Part shown: one piece after another, positions 53,180 to 63,036 of the stretch
Layout of the letters: each line of letters begins with the position of its first letter
Numbering within the stretch: the stretch's first letter is position 1
From: Limnephilus marmoratus
Taxonomy: Eukaryota > Arthropoda > Insecta > Trichoptera > Limnephilidae
NCBI GenBank assembly: GCA_917880885.1
Contig: OU862927.1
Span: 34,189,571 to 34,253,570 of the forward strand
Length of the DNA stretch: 64,000 nt
Direction of reading: 5' to 3'
Notes under the pieces: model-generated
What the model was told of the DNA's origin: nothing
The model's database searches: none
The model's input: only the letters and a program-made list of their open reading frames with translations
Made by a program: the position numbers and the translations under genes

Positions 53180-53759
53180 TAGTCCAGTCAATAAATGCTC
53201 CAAAAGGAGGTGTAGAGTGCGTGAGCAGGGACCTAAGCGATTCCTCCAGAAACTTGTTTAGGGTGCTTAGGGTGTGAACATACTAAAAGTCCTGACGTCT
53301 TGGTTGTGAGCTAGGGGGAAGGGGGGGAGGGGGAGGTCCCAATTTTCGGGTTTCCGCTTATATCTCAAAAACGGTGCGTCACACATGAAAATTTCCTAAG
53401 AATAAGTAAAAAAAGCTCATAAAATTATCTACAACTTTTATTCTCTACGTAATTTTCGAAATCACGTCCATTTTTGACTTACACGCTCCACAAATGTAGA
53501 TATTTTTGAAAAAAATTATTTTACCTCACATTTTTCATCAAACATTCCTTCATATCGTCTAAAATATTCATCAAAGAAAGAAATTTATTTATAAGAAGTT
53601 GTAATAAATTTAATTCCCTTTTAGAATATATATACATATGCAAATAAGTCTCCAACCAGTAAATATTTACAGCAATTTTAAGGTTTTGCGTAAAATGTCG
53701 TCATTTTCAGAAAAAGCTGTTTTTATCTTATTACTGACACACCGACGTGCAACGACGAT

Positions 53760-55535
53760 TATGCGACGCTCTTTTAGTAAGGCGTATGATCAGATATGAC
53801 CATGGAAACCACATTGATGCTATCATTCAAAAGCCGAGAAGGCATAACAGGAGGCAGAGGTATTTTGCACAATGTACTAGAAGTGGTTAGTTGGTATGAG
53901 CGCAACTCATGAGATCTGCACTTCCCTTGAAGAGTATTGTGGAGTCTTCACGTCCAGTAACAACACAAGGACCTCGGACAAGCCCACCGAAGTAAAGATG
54001 CAGCAGACATTTTCAAACTCAGTCAGTGGTTTGATGCACATCCTCCCTTCCCACAAGCCAATGAAATAATGTCAATTCCCAATGTCTTCTGTCAGCTCGT
54101 CGATAAAAAATCACGATGAAAAGGTTGCAGTTGACCCAACATTTCTGTTTCACCGGATGTGTATAAGCAAACGATCAGATGAGGATTTGAAGAAATTCTT
54201 TGAGTATGAGTTGGCCCCATTTCCCTTGGCACTGTTCAATGAAAGTGGGATGTGGAAGACAACTAAATCTGTCCTGTACAGCTTATTCGAGCCTACCAAA
54301 AAACTGGTCTACTGTCTCAGGTGAACATAGTTGTGGACGGAAAATTTCTACTACACAGAGTAATTTGGCAAAAAGATGCCTTCCTTGTCACAATTTGTGA
54401 TCGTTACATCAACTACGTCAACCACCACTATCCTGGATGACTCACACTGTGGTATTTGATTGGTACCCAAACCCAGCCAACGGTACAAAATCACAATAAC
54501 AGATGCGATGATACAGACTGAGAAGGTCAGCTGACATCAATTTGACTTGGAACACTTCAATACCCGTTAAAAAGGAAGATTTGTTATCCAATCCTACCAA
54601 CAAAAGTAACTTCATCTCTTTACTACAGACGAAGCTTCGGGAGAATGGGATACAGACTCTTCAGGACATGATGCTGACTTCCTTGTTGTGAAGATTGCTG
54701 TGGAACATTCCTCTCACAGTTTTGTGAGAAGCTTTCACTTCCTTTTGATTGCTTCCACTCCTCCCAGCCAAGATTTTCTGCTGCTGACAACGGACGAGGG
54801 AAAACCAAAACAATGCCACTGTCCATCCAAAAGATGCAGCACCGTGCATTTGAACACATCCTGTTCTTACATTCATTTACCGGCTGCGACACAACATCTG
54901 CAACTTTCAGGAGAAGCAAGGTGGGCTTCTCAAAATTGTACTTGGAGTCAGAATTCATCAAGCAAGCGGCAATGATCTTTATAACCCCTCCTCTACTCAC
55001 GGCGAGGTTGAAGAGGCTGGAAATAAATGTTTCCTGAAATGGTATGCGGCGCCAAAAAGACAGACCTTCCTTAACCAGTACCGCTTTTAGTCGTTCACAG
55101 GGTTGGTGGCAAATATGAAGCCTGACATCAGCTCCCTCCCTCCAACAGAGAAAGCAGTTAAACAGCATTCCCAGTGCACCGATTGAGCTGCCCGCTGAAT
55201 AATGGGGGTGGAAACATGAAGGAGAGACCCTGATGCCAAATACAACAAAAGATCCACCAGCGCCGGAGGTCCTTCTAAATATGATATTTTGCCGCTGCAC
55301 CAGGGATTGTGCAATTGGCAAATGTGGATGCCGAAAAGCAATGCTGACCTGTTCTGCAGCGTGTCTCCGAGTCTCCTGCCAAGGGAGATGCCTCAATAGC
55401 GTGCCTGTTGCCGAGGACGACGATGACGACGACATAGAGCCCATTCAGCAAGAACCATCCAATACTGAGGATGAAGATGCCATGGATGAACAACGCTTGC
55501 GAGGACCCCCACGTCCAAGGAGGATGAGAATGTAA
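53760..55535 (+). pseudogene. Element X gene copy 2 (PIN/FEN-like plus CXC), broken
   Basis: It keeps a more complete N-terminal region than copy 1 (54000-54080 reads like ADIFKLSQWFDAHPPFPQAN across a frame change) and then FPMSSVSSS, KKFFEYELAPFPLALFNES, GMWKTTKSVLYSLFEP, NIVVDGKFLLHRVIWQKDAF, RRYRLRRSADINLTW, FLHSFTGCDTTSATFRRSK, IFCRCTRDCAIGKCGCRKAM and CLRVSCQGRCLNS. Several frameshifts and a stop (CGCTTTTAG near 55083) break it. The cysteine pattern is the same as in copy 1, with one extra pair of residues. Confidence 0.72.
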
Positions 55536-55615
55536 CATGATGTTATTGAGAACAGTGATAACAATGAGATCTATAATTTTATGTGCTTAATGTAACGAAA
55601 TAGAATAAACATTAT

Positions 55616-57206
55616 TGTAACCGACGTGTTGCTCTCCCTCATTTATTAATTTTAATTTTATATGTTTTACTTATGTACAATGCCCCGGTGCAACCAAATA
55701 AAGCTTGTGTGCCAAGTTTGCACCGGGAGACATTCTAGAATCCTATAATTTTAATAATTTTAACAATTAATACTTTATTTATGCTTACTTACGCCTCCAA
55801 AGGCAACCAGGCTGACTAGCCTCCTTTTATTTTTAATTAAGACCCCTTTGAGGGCCTTAATTTCCAGCCTTAGGCTAAAGCCCTAAGAAGGGCCATTTGC
55901 CTTCCCTCCCTTGCCGCTCTGCTGTTATGGCTCTGCAGGAGGCGGCAGCTCCGCCAAGCGGGCTGCTCTCTATTTTAATTATGGCCCTTTTTAGGGCCTT
56001 TTTTCGTCCTGGCCACTAAGTTCAACAATACCGTGCCGCCAGCAACGATCTTTTTCAAAACACATTTTTTTAATTTTAAATGTCTTTTTCTTAATACACA
56101 GATGCCCTGGTGACACAAGTAAAAACTTGGTTACCAAGTTGCCACCAGGAGACATCCTAAACTTATTATTTCATCGCCTTCAGGGCTATTTTTCCGGCTA
56201 CAAAGCCAAAAAACCAATTTGGGCGTCCCTATTAAGGGCCTTGATATTGGTCAAAAATACACCATATTTTAATATAACTTCGTTTAAACACCCCTTAGGA
56301 CGCTGAAACTAAGACGTTTCAGTGCAGAGTCCTACGGGGCATCCATAGAGCCATAAATAAACATTGTAACTCTTAAACTGCCAGCGCTATCGGCACTTGA
56401 GCAGATTTTCGAGAATTTAGCATCATTTCACTTTTTCTCCATTTTAAAAATCCCAGGACCTCGTAAGGCGACGAAACCAAAAGGTTTCGATAGCCAGGCT
56501 TACGGGGGACCTGGGAAAAATATTAACTTCTTTGTAACTATTCAAACACTTTGTTAAATAACAAATACCTACCGACAAAAAGTCAAACTTCCTTAAAATC
56601 AACCCAAACTCAGCAAACAAAAATTCTACGGATAGAGAATATCCGTAGAACCACTCTAGTTTTAAGGAAAACATTGTAAATACATTAACCTAACCTGTAT
56701 AATTAATTTAAGAAAGCAATTTTAGACGACCACTTTCAAGCAAGTGTTTGCCAAAATGGGTGGCCCACAGAAAGGCACACCTTATATAGGTAAAGGGCTA
56801 GGTAAAACCTCCCGCCACAAAAATGTACCACGTGACAGGTTTTGTCACGGAAATCGGGTATATAAACCCGGCCATTTCTCTTAATAAATCAGTTCTTCCA
56901 TCAACGTCAAACTCGTGTTATTATTTCCTACTGGGAAAAGTTATTATCATCAGCTGCCTCCCCCGCCGACCTCTGCCTAGGTTTGCTCCTGGTGCCATCA
57001 GTCTCCTACAGAAAGCCGGCCCTACTTCAGGCAACCGCCACGCACCAGGACTGGGCAGAGGAGTAGGCACATCCAGTGTCCTCAACTCATCAGGCACTGG
57101 GTGCACGGGAGGTCAGTATTATTATTTCAACCATTTCATCCTGGTCGTGTACTGAAACCGGTACCCTTTTTTTACAGTCTTGTACAGGCTTGATACGTCT
57201 GGTACA
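55616..57206 (+). repeat. LTR-B 5' LTR
   Basis: Order: AATAAA hairpin (55684-55727), GGCCC-type mini-hairpins, second hairpin CCTGGTG/CACCAGG (56106-56149), 17-bp TAGGAC/CTGAAAC stem-loop (56291-56339), CCCAGG...CCTGGG stem-loop (56452-56515), TACGGAT/ATCCGTA stem-loop (56625-56651), an E-box and GTGACA/TGTCAC palindrome (56829-56848), TATATAAA at 56859 and TCAGTT initiator (A at 56891). An AATAAA (56883-56888) lies just before the start. U5 includes CACTGGGTGCACGGGAGG. Confidence 0.9.
55684..55727 (+). promoter_or_regulatory. AATAAA-in-loop hairpin (LTR-B)
   Basis: CCCGGTGCAA (55684-55693) pairs perfectly over 10 bp with TTGCACCGGG (55718-55727); AATAAA (55697-55702) is in the loop. In LTR-A and LTR-C the right strand has a bulged C (TTGCCACCGGG), but pairing is otherwise the same. 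The 3' LTR copy is identical. Confidence 0.78.
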
Positions 57207-57208
57207 AG

Positions 57209-57225
57209 TGGTCCTTCGAGCCGGA
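57209..57225 (+). other. Primer-binding site, tRNA-Tyr (LTR-B)
   Basis: TGGTCCTTCGAGCCGGA two bases downstream of the 5' LTR, identical to LTR-A. Confidence 0.88.
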
Positions 57226-57244
57226 TCCGCTGCACGACTCCAGG

Positions 57245-59911
57245 ATGTCTCCGCCCGCCCTACGATCGAAGAAGACGGCGCAAGACGATGGACCTTCATC
57301 ACCCCCTGCTGAGCCCCCGGCTGCTGCTCCGGACGCCGGAGACGAGCCCCTGGGCGTGCCTGACGTCTCCCCTGACGCCACGCCCCGGCCCTCATCCAGC
57401 ACTACCCCGGTGACGAGCTCCGCAGAGGACAGCGATGAGGGGCCTCCACCCTCCACAGCCACGGAGGATACGGTGCGCCGGCTGCGACGACAGCTGCGCC
57501 ACCAAGGGAAGCAGATACAACAGCTGATGGCAGCCTTGAACGCGCCTCAGCATGCTGCACCAGGGCTGACACAACCTAGCACCTCAGGGCTGCCACAACG
57601 CAGTACTTCAGGGCTGGCACAAAGCAACGCTCCTGAGCCGGCACGAGATAGCCGAGCCCCGCAGCCAAGCAGCCATGGACAATCAACATGGGTGCAGCCT
57701 CACAACGCTCCTGAGCCGGCACGAGATAGCCGAGCCCCGCAGCCAAGCAGCCATGGACAATCAACATGGGTGCAGCCTCACAACGCTCCTGAGCCGGCAC
57801 GAGATAGCCGAGCCCCGCAGCCAAGCAGCCAAGGCAATCCAAGATGGATGCCGCCTGGACCTTCCGGCCCGGTACCGCCCGCACCCCTGGACGACCAGAG
57901 GCAGCACAGCGCCGTACGTGAGATGCCCGTTGGACCGGTGCCTCTGGTGGACCAGAGGTACGCCTCGCCGGCGCAGCTAGGGCCTGAAGGCCCTCCGCCG
58001 CCGCCCCCTCACTACTATGGGGAACAAAGATGGATGCCGCCTGGACCTTCCGGCCCCGTACCGCCGCCCGCACCCCTGCTCGACCAGAGGCAGCGCACCG
58101 CCGTACGTGAGATGCTCGTTGGACCGGCGCCTCTGGTGGACCAGAGGTACGCATCGCTGGCGCAGCCAGGGCCTGGAGACCCCCTGCCGCAGCCCCTCAA
58201 CTACAGTGGCAGTCCAAGATGGATGCCGCCTGGACCTTCCGGCCCCGTACCGCCGCCCGCACCCCTGCTCGACCAGAGGCAGCGCACCGCCGTACGTGAG
58301 ATGCCTGTGGGACCTGTGCCTCTGGTAGACCAGAGGTACGCTTCGCCGGCGCAGCCAGGGCCTGGAGGCCCTCCGCCGCCGCAACACAACTACAATGGCA
58401 GTCCAACATGGATGCCGCCTGGACCTTCCGGCCCCGTACCGCCGCCCGCACCCCTGCTCGACCAGAGGCAGCGCACCGCCGTACGTGAGATGCCTGTGGG
58501 ACCTGTGCCTCTGGTGGACCAGAGGTACGCCTTACCGGCGCAGCCAGGGCCTGAAGGCCCTCCGCCGCCGCTCCTTCGTCACCATGAGGGACAAGGATGG
58601 ATGCAGCATGGACCTCCCGGCCCCGTACCGCCCGCACCCCTGGACGACCAGAGGCAGCGCCCCGCCGTACGTGAGATGCCTGTGGACCCTGTGCCTCTGG
58701 TGGACCAGAGGTACGCCTCGCCGGCGCAGCCAGGGCCTGGAGGCCCCCTGCCGCCACCCCCTTACTACCACACTGAGGGACCATCTGCATACGCCCAGTG
58801 GGCACATCATGAGCCGGCGCAGCCTGATGACCAAATACCATCCGCTGCCAGTCCGAGCTCCGGCCTGCCGCTATTCCCACCGCAACCAAGTGCTGAGGAG
58901 ACGGCCCGCCAAACCAGAGCTTGGGTCCAGCAGACGGACAACCCGATGGCCCAGTTCACCAACGCGCTCACAGAGGCCATAAGAGCTTCAAGGGCTCAGG
59001 ACAGCCCCCATCCCACAATTGAGGATGACCCCCGGATGGCTGCTCTCATCGCCAGGCAGTCGATGGCCAAGGACCTGCCTCCCTTCTCTGGGGACCCACT
59101 GGAGTGGCCCACCTGGAGGGCGCAGTACAACCAATCCTCTGCCACCTGCCGGATGACTAGCAGTGAAAACCTCATCCGACTGCAGCGGGCCCTCAAAGGG
59201 AAGGCCCGAGACGCCGTGGGACCCCTCCTGATGGACCCCACTCAAGTGACTGAAATCCTTGACGTGCTGGAGCAGCGCTACGGAGGGACGACTTCGCTGG
59301 CCGCCTTGATGCTAGACAAGGCCAAGCGGCTCCCTCAGCTGACAGCAGAGGCTTCTCTAGAAGAAATAGCAGACTTTTCGGGAACGGTGCAGAATCTAGT
59401 GGCATCACTTCGCTCTCTCAACAATGAGGGATACCTGACCAACCCGGCGCTCCTCAGCGACATCGCGGGGAAGATGCCGTGCACGATGCGGTTGGCGTGG
59501 CTGATGGAGGTGCGGCGCTACGACGCACCCGCTACGATCTGCCAGTACGCCGCCTTCCTGAAGACCATCGCGAACGCCATCACCAAATCAGGTATGGTCG
59601 ACCCCGCGAGGTCTAGACCGCGTCGCGAACACTCGTTCGCCACAACAGAATTCGGGCCGCGAAATAGTGAAAGTCCGTCGCGCAAGTCACCACAATATGA
59701 AACCGTGAAAAACATAGTGAAAGTCCGTCGCGCAAGTCACCACAATATGACAGTCGTGAAAAACATAGTGAAAGTACGCGAAAGTCACCACAATATGACT
59801 CGTATAACAACACGAACCCTAGCGAAAGTACAAATCGCGACGGGTGCCTACAGTGCGGCGAAAAGGGTCATTGGCTCGAAGACTGCCGTGAGTTCGTCGG
59901 GAAAGATGTAA
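57245..59911 (+). CDS. gag: LTR-B Gag-like protein, 888 codons, frameshifted near the end
   Basis: Starts MSPPALRSKKTAQDD. Order: Pro/Ser-rich start; coiled-coil-like VRRLRRQLRHQGKQIQQLM (about residues 78-96); three repeats of about 26 residues (NAPEPARDSRAPQPSSHG); five to six proline-rich repeats of about 60 residues (WMPPGPSGPVPPPAPLLDQ, EMPVGPVPLVDQRYAS); then a Gag core at about residues 600-785 (AKDLPPFSGDPLEWPTWRAQ, LIRLQRALKGKARDAV, LEQRYGGTTSLAALMLDKAK, LRSLNNEGYLTNPALLSDI). This core is the BEL/Pao retrotransposon Gag type (DUF1759-like). A 1-nt loss near 59702-59706, visible by comparing tandem copies of a local repeat, puts the downstream zinc knuckles out of frame, and the ORF ends in an unrelated tail. 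Confidence 0.85.
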   Translation: MSPPALRSKKTAQDDGPSSPPAEPPAAAPDAGDEPLGVPDVSPDATPRPSSSTTPVTSSAEDSDEGPPPSTATEDTVRRLRRQLRHQGKQIQQLMAALNAPQHAAPGLTQPSTSGLPQRSTSGLAQSNAPEPARDSRAPQPSSHGQSTWVQPHNAPEPARDSRAPQPSSHGQSTWVQPHNAPEPARDSRAPQPSSQGNPRWMPPGPSGPVPPAPLDDQRQHSAVREMPVGPVPLVDQRYASPAQLGPEGPPPPPPHYYGEQRWMPPGPSGPVPPPAPLLDQRQRTAVREMLVGPAPLVDQRYASLAQPGPGDPLPQPLNYSGSPRWMPPGPSGPVPPPAPLLDQRQRTAVREMPVGPVPLVDQRYASPAQPGPGGPPPPQHNYNGSPTWMPPGPSGPVPPPAPLLDQRQRTAVREMPVGPVPLVDQRYALPAQPGPEGPPPPLLRHHEGQGWMQHGPPGPVPPAPLDDQRQRPAVREMPVDPVPLVDQRYASPAQPGPGGPLPPPPYYHTEGPSAYAQWAHHEPAQPDDQIPSAASPSSGLPLFPPQPSAEETARQTRAWVQQTDNPMAQFTNALTEAIRASRAQDSPHPTIEDDPRMAALIARQSMAKDLPPFSGDPLEWPTWRAQYNQSSATCRMTSSENLIRLQRALKGKARDAVGPLLMDPTQVTEILDVLEQRYGGTTSLAALMLDKAKRLPQLTAEASLEEIADFSGTVQNLVASLRSLNNEGYLTNPALLSDIAGKMPCTMRLAWLMEVRRYDAPATICQYAAFLKTIANAITKSGMVDPARSRPRREHSFATTEFGPRNSESPSRKSPQYETVKNIVKVRRASHHNMTVVKNIVKVRESHHNMTRITTRTLAKVQIATGAYSAAKRVIGSKTAVSSSGKM

Positions 59912-60098
59912 AATTACGATGGGAGACGGTGAAAAGTTCCCGACTCTGCCGCGTGTGTTTAAAAGGACATTCAACAAAGACATGCAAAATCCGAAACTGG
60001 TGCGGCATCGGAGACTGCCGCGCTCCCCATCACAAGGTGCTCCACGACCCTACGTACGTGAGAAACCCCGCAACAGCCGACGTCTACCACATGTGACG
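59845..60098 (+). pseudogene. Out-of-frame zinc-knuckle segment of LTR-B Gag
   Basis: In the frame beginning at 59845 (phase different from the Gag ORF) the sequence reads CLQCGEKGHWLEDC (CX2CX4HX4C), then CRVCLKGHSTKTC (CX2CX3HX4C) and CGIGDCRAPHHKVLHD, the tandem knuckle arrangement of BEL/Pao Gag, then a stop near 60096. It confirms the family and shows where coding was lost. No protease or polymerase follows. Confidence 0.82.
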
Positions 60099-60129
60099 CC
60101 AGGCCGACGGCACCATACCCAAAGTGGTG

Positions 60130-60480
60130 TCAATGGTGCTCCTCGTCAGCGCAACAAGGACGAGCCCGCCCTGCCCCAGCAGTACTTCTGTCACATCAGT
60201 CGTGCTCCTCATCGGCGCAGCAAAGACGAGCCCGCCCTGCCCCAGCAGTACTTCTGTCACATCAGTCGTGCTCCTCATCGGCGCAGCAAAGACGAGCCCG
60301 CCCTGCCCCAGCAGTACTTCTGTCACATCAGTCGTGCTCCTCATCGGCGCAGCAAAGACGAGCCCGCCCTGCCCCAGCAGTACTTCTGTCACATCAGTCG
60401 TGCTCCTCATCGGCGCAGCAAAGACGAGCCCGCCCTGCCCCAGCAGTACCACTGTCAAGGAAGTGGCGCCTTTTACACGG
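60130..60480 (+). repeat. 69-bp tandem repeat in LTR-B 3' internal region, about five units
   Basis: The unit includes CAAAGACGAGCCCGCCCTGC, CCCAGCAGTACTTCTGTCAC and ATCAGTCGTGCTCCTCATCG. The 69-bp length keeps frames open (CHISRAPHRRSKDEPALPQQ in one, IGAAKTSPPCPSS in another). LTR-A has a related array at about 26640-26870. Both end with a shared segment (TTTTACACGGGGGGAGTCAA-like). Confidence 0.85.
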
Positions 60481-60747
60481 GGGGAGTCAAGCAACCCCAT
60501 CAACGAGAAAAATTTGGTGGTCGTCATGGACCCCGCGATGCCCCGCAACAGCTGGCCCCGCGGCGGAGTCCTGGACGCTACCCCTGCTGCAGACGGCGAA
60601 GTAAGGACCGCCCGCATCCAGACGAGCACCGGAGTCTACGTTCGACCCGCCGCGGAGCTTGCTGAGATCCTGCCGGCCCCGCCTACTGATGCGACCCCTA
60701 CTGACCGACCTTCAACACGTCGTGAAGACTAGTGCAGCGTAGCTACA

Positions 60748-60756
60748 CGGGGGGAG
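60748..60756 (+). other. Polypurine tract of LTR-B
   Basis: ACGGGGGGAG lies directly before TGTAACC of the 3' LTR. Confidence 0.85.
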
Positions 60757-62348
60757 TGTAACCGACGTGTTGCTCTCCCTCATTTATTAATTTTAATTTT
60801 ATATGTTTTACTTATGTACAATGCCCCGGTGCAACCAAATAAAGCTTGTGTGCCAAGTTTGCACCGGGAGACATTCTAGAATCCTATAATTTTAATAATT
60901 TTAACAATTAATACTTTATTTATGCTTACTTACGCCTCCAAAGGCAACCAGGCTGACTAGCCTCCTTTTATTTTTAATTAAGACCCCTTTGAGGGCCTTA
61001 ATTTCCAGCCTTAGGCTAAAGCCCTAAGAAGGGCCATTTGCCTTCCCTCCCTTGCCGCTCTGCTGTTATGGCTCTGCAGGAGGCGGCAGCTCCGCCAAGC
61101 GGGCTGCTCTCTATTTTAATTATGGCCCTTTTTAGGGCCTTTTTTCGTCCTGGCCACTAAGTTCAACAATACCGTGCCGCCAGCAACGATCTTTTTCAAA
61201 ACACATTTTTTTAATTTTAAATGTCTTTTTCTTAATACACAGATGCCCTGGTGACACAAGTAAAAACTTGGTTACCAAGTTGCCACCAGGAGACATCCTA
61301 AACTTATTATTTCATCGCCTTCAGGGCTATTTTTCCGGCTACAAAGCCAAAAAACCAATTTGGGCGTCCCTATTAAGGGCCTTGATATTGGTCAAAAATA
61401 CACCATATTTTAATATAACTTCGTTTAAACACCCCTTAGGACGCTGAAACTAAGACGTTTCAGTGCAGAGTCCTACGGGGCATCCATAGAGCCATAAATA
61501 AACATTGTAACTCTTAAACTGCCAGCGCTATCAGCACTTGAGCAGATTTTCGAGAATTTAGCATCATTTCACTTTTTCTCCATTTTAAAAATCCCAGGAC
61601 CTCGTAAGGCGACGAAACCAAAAGGTTTCGATAGCCAGGCTTACGGGGGACCTGGGAAAAATATTAACTTCTTTGTAACTATTCAAACACTTTGTTAAAT
61701 AACAAATACCTACCGACAAAAAGTCAAACTTCCTTAAAATCAACCCAAACTCAGCAAACAAAAATTCTACGGATAGAGAATATCCGTAGAACCACTCTAG
61801 TTTTAAGGAAAACATTGTAAATACATTAACCTAACCTGTATAATTAATTTAAGAAAGCAATTTTAGACGACCACTTTCAAGCAAGTGTTTGCCAAAATGG
61901 GTGGCCCACAGAAAGGCACACCTTATATAGGTAAAGGGCTAGGTAAAACCTCCCGCCACAAAAATGTACCACGTGACAGGTTTTGTCACGGAAATCGGGT
62001 ATATAAACCCGGCCATTTCTCTTAATAAATCAGTTCTTCCATCAACGTCAAACTCGTGTTATTATTTCCTACTGGGAAAAGTTATTATCATCTGCTGCCT
62101 CCCCCGCCGACCTCTGCCTAGGTTTTGCTCCTGGTGCCATCAGTCTCCTCCAGAAAGCCGGCCCTACTTCAGGCAACCGCCACGCACCAGGACTGGGCAG
62201 AGGAGTAGGCACATCCAGTGTCCTCAACTCATCAGGCACTGGGTGCACGGGAGGTCAGTATTATTATTTCAAACATTTCATCCTGGTCGTGTACTGAAAC
62301 CGGTACCCTTTTTTTACAGTCTTGTACAGGCTTGATACGTCTGGTACA
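60757..62348 (+). repeat. LTR-B 3' LTR
   Basis: 1592 bp. Differences seen from the 5' LTR: A for G near 61531, an extra T near 62131, T for A near 62093, C for A near 62149, and A for C near 62271. All hairpins, TATA and initiator are preserved. Confidence 0.92.
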
Positions 62349-63036
62349 ATTATGATTATAAAATACAATTATGTATTTTTCAAGTAATATGATTTTTACC
62401 TATTTTATTTAATAACTGGTTTTAAAGTGTGGTCACACATATTATTAGGCGAACGAACAAGTGTTGTGTGTCAGTAATAAGATAAAAACAGCTCTTTCTG
62501 AAAATGACAACATTTTACGAAAAAACTTCAAATTGCTGTAAATGTTGAACGGTTGAAGATAAATTTACATATGTCTATATATTCTAAAAGAAAATTAAAT
62601 TCTTTACAACTTCTTTCGAATAAATTTTTTTCTTTGATGAATATTTTAGACGATATGAAGGAATGTTTGATGAAAAATGTGAGGTAAAATGATTTTTTTC
62701 GAAAATATCTACATTTGTGGAGCGAATAACTCGAAAATGGCTGGGATTTCGAAAATTACGTGTAGAATAAAAGTTGTAGATAATTTTATCAGCTTTTACT
62801 TATTATCAAAAAATTTTCCTCTGCGGCGCACCGTTTTTGAGATATAAGCGGAAACCCGAAAATTGGGACCTCCCCCTCCCCCTCCCCCCCCTAGCTCACC
62901 ACCTAGACGTCAGGATTTTTAGTATGTTCACATCCTAAGCACCCTAAACAAGTTTCTGAAGGAATCGCTTAGGTCCCTGCTCACGCACTCTACACCCCCT
63001 TCCTTGACTGGACTAAAGGTTTCTGTATATACTGGT

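Larger units (their letters stand above)
55616..62348 (+). mobile_element. LTR-B: non-autonomous BEL/Pao-like LTR retrotransposon
   Basis: 6733 bp; LTRs 55616-57206 (1591 bp) and 60757-62348 (1592 bp) start TGTAACC and end GGTACA; 5-bp duplication ATTAT (55611-55615 and 62349-62353). I count about four substitutions and one 1-bp indel between LTRs, roughly 0.3%, so the insertion is young but older than LTR-A. The tRNA-Tyr primer site, a polypurine tract and a gag-like ORF are present. Pol is absent. It sits 80 bp after the element X coding end. Confidence 0.95.
53182..63013 (+). mobile_element. Element X copy 2, interrupted by LTR-B
   Basis: Flanked by TA (53180-53181 and 63014-63015). The termini GTCCAGTCAA and TTGACTGGAC head inverted arms of about 560 bp (53182-53743 and 62466-63013) with the same motifs as copy 1: GTAGAGTGCGTGAGCAGG, CATACTAAAAGTCCTGACG, the G-rich run, TTTCCGCTTATATCTCAAAA. 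Without LTR-B (6738 bp including one target copy) it is about 3.1 kb. The gene lies on the plus strand (53760-55535). Confidence 0.85.

Noticed and set aside
57576..58889. Minus-strand and alternate-frame ORFs across LTR-B Gag repeats
   Set aside because: Same cause as in LTR-A. The plus-strand frame alone connects to a recognisable Gag core.
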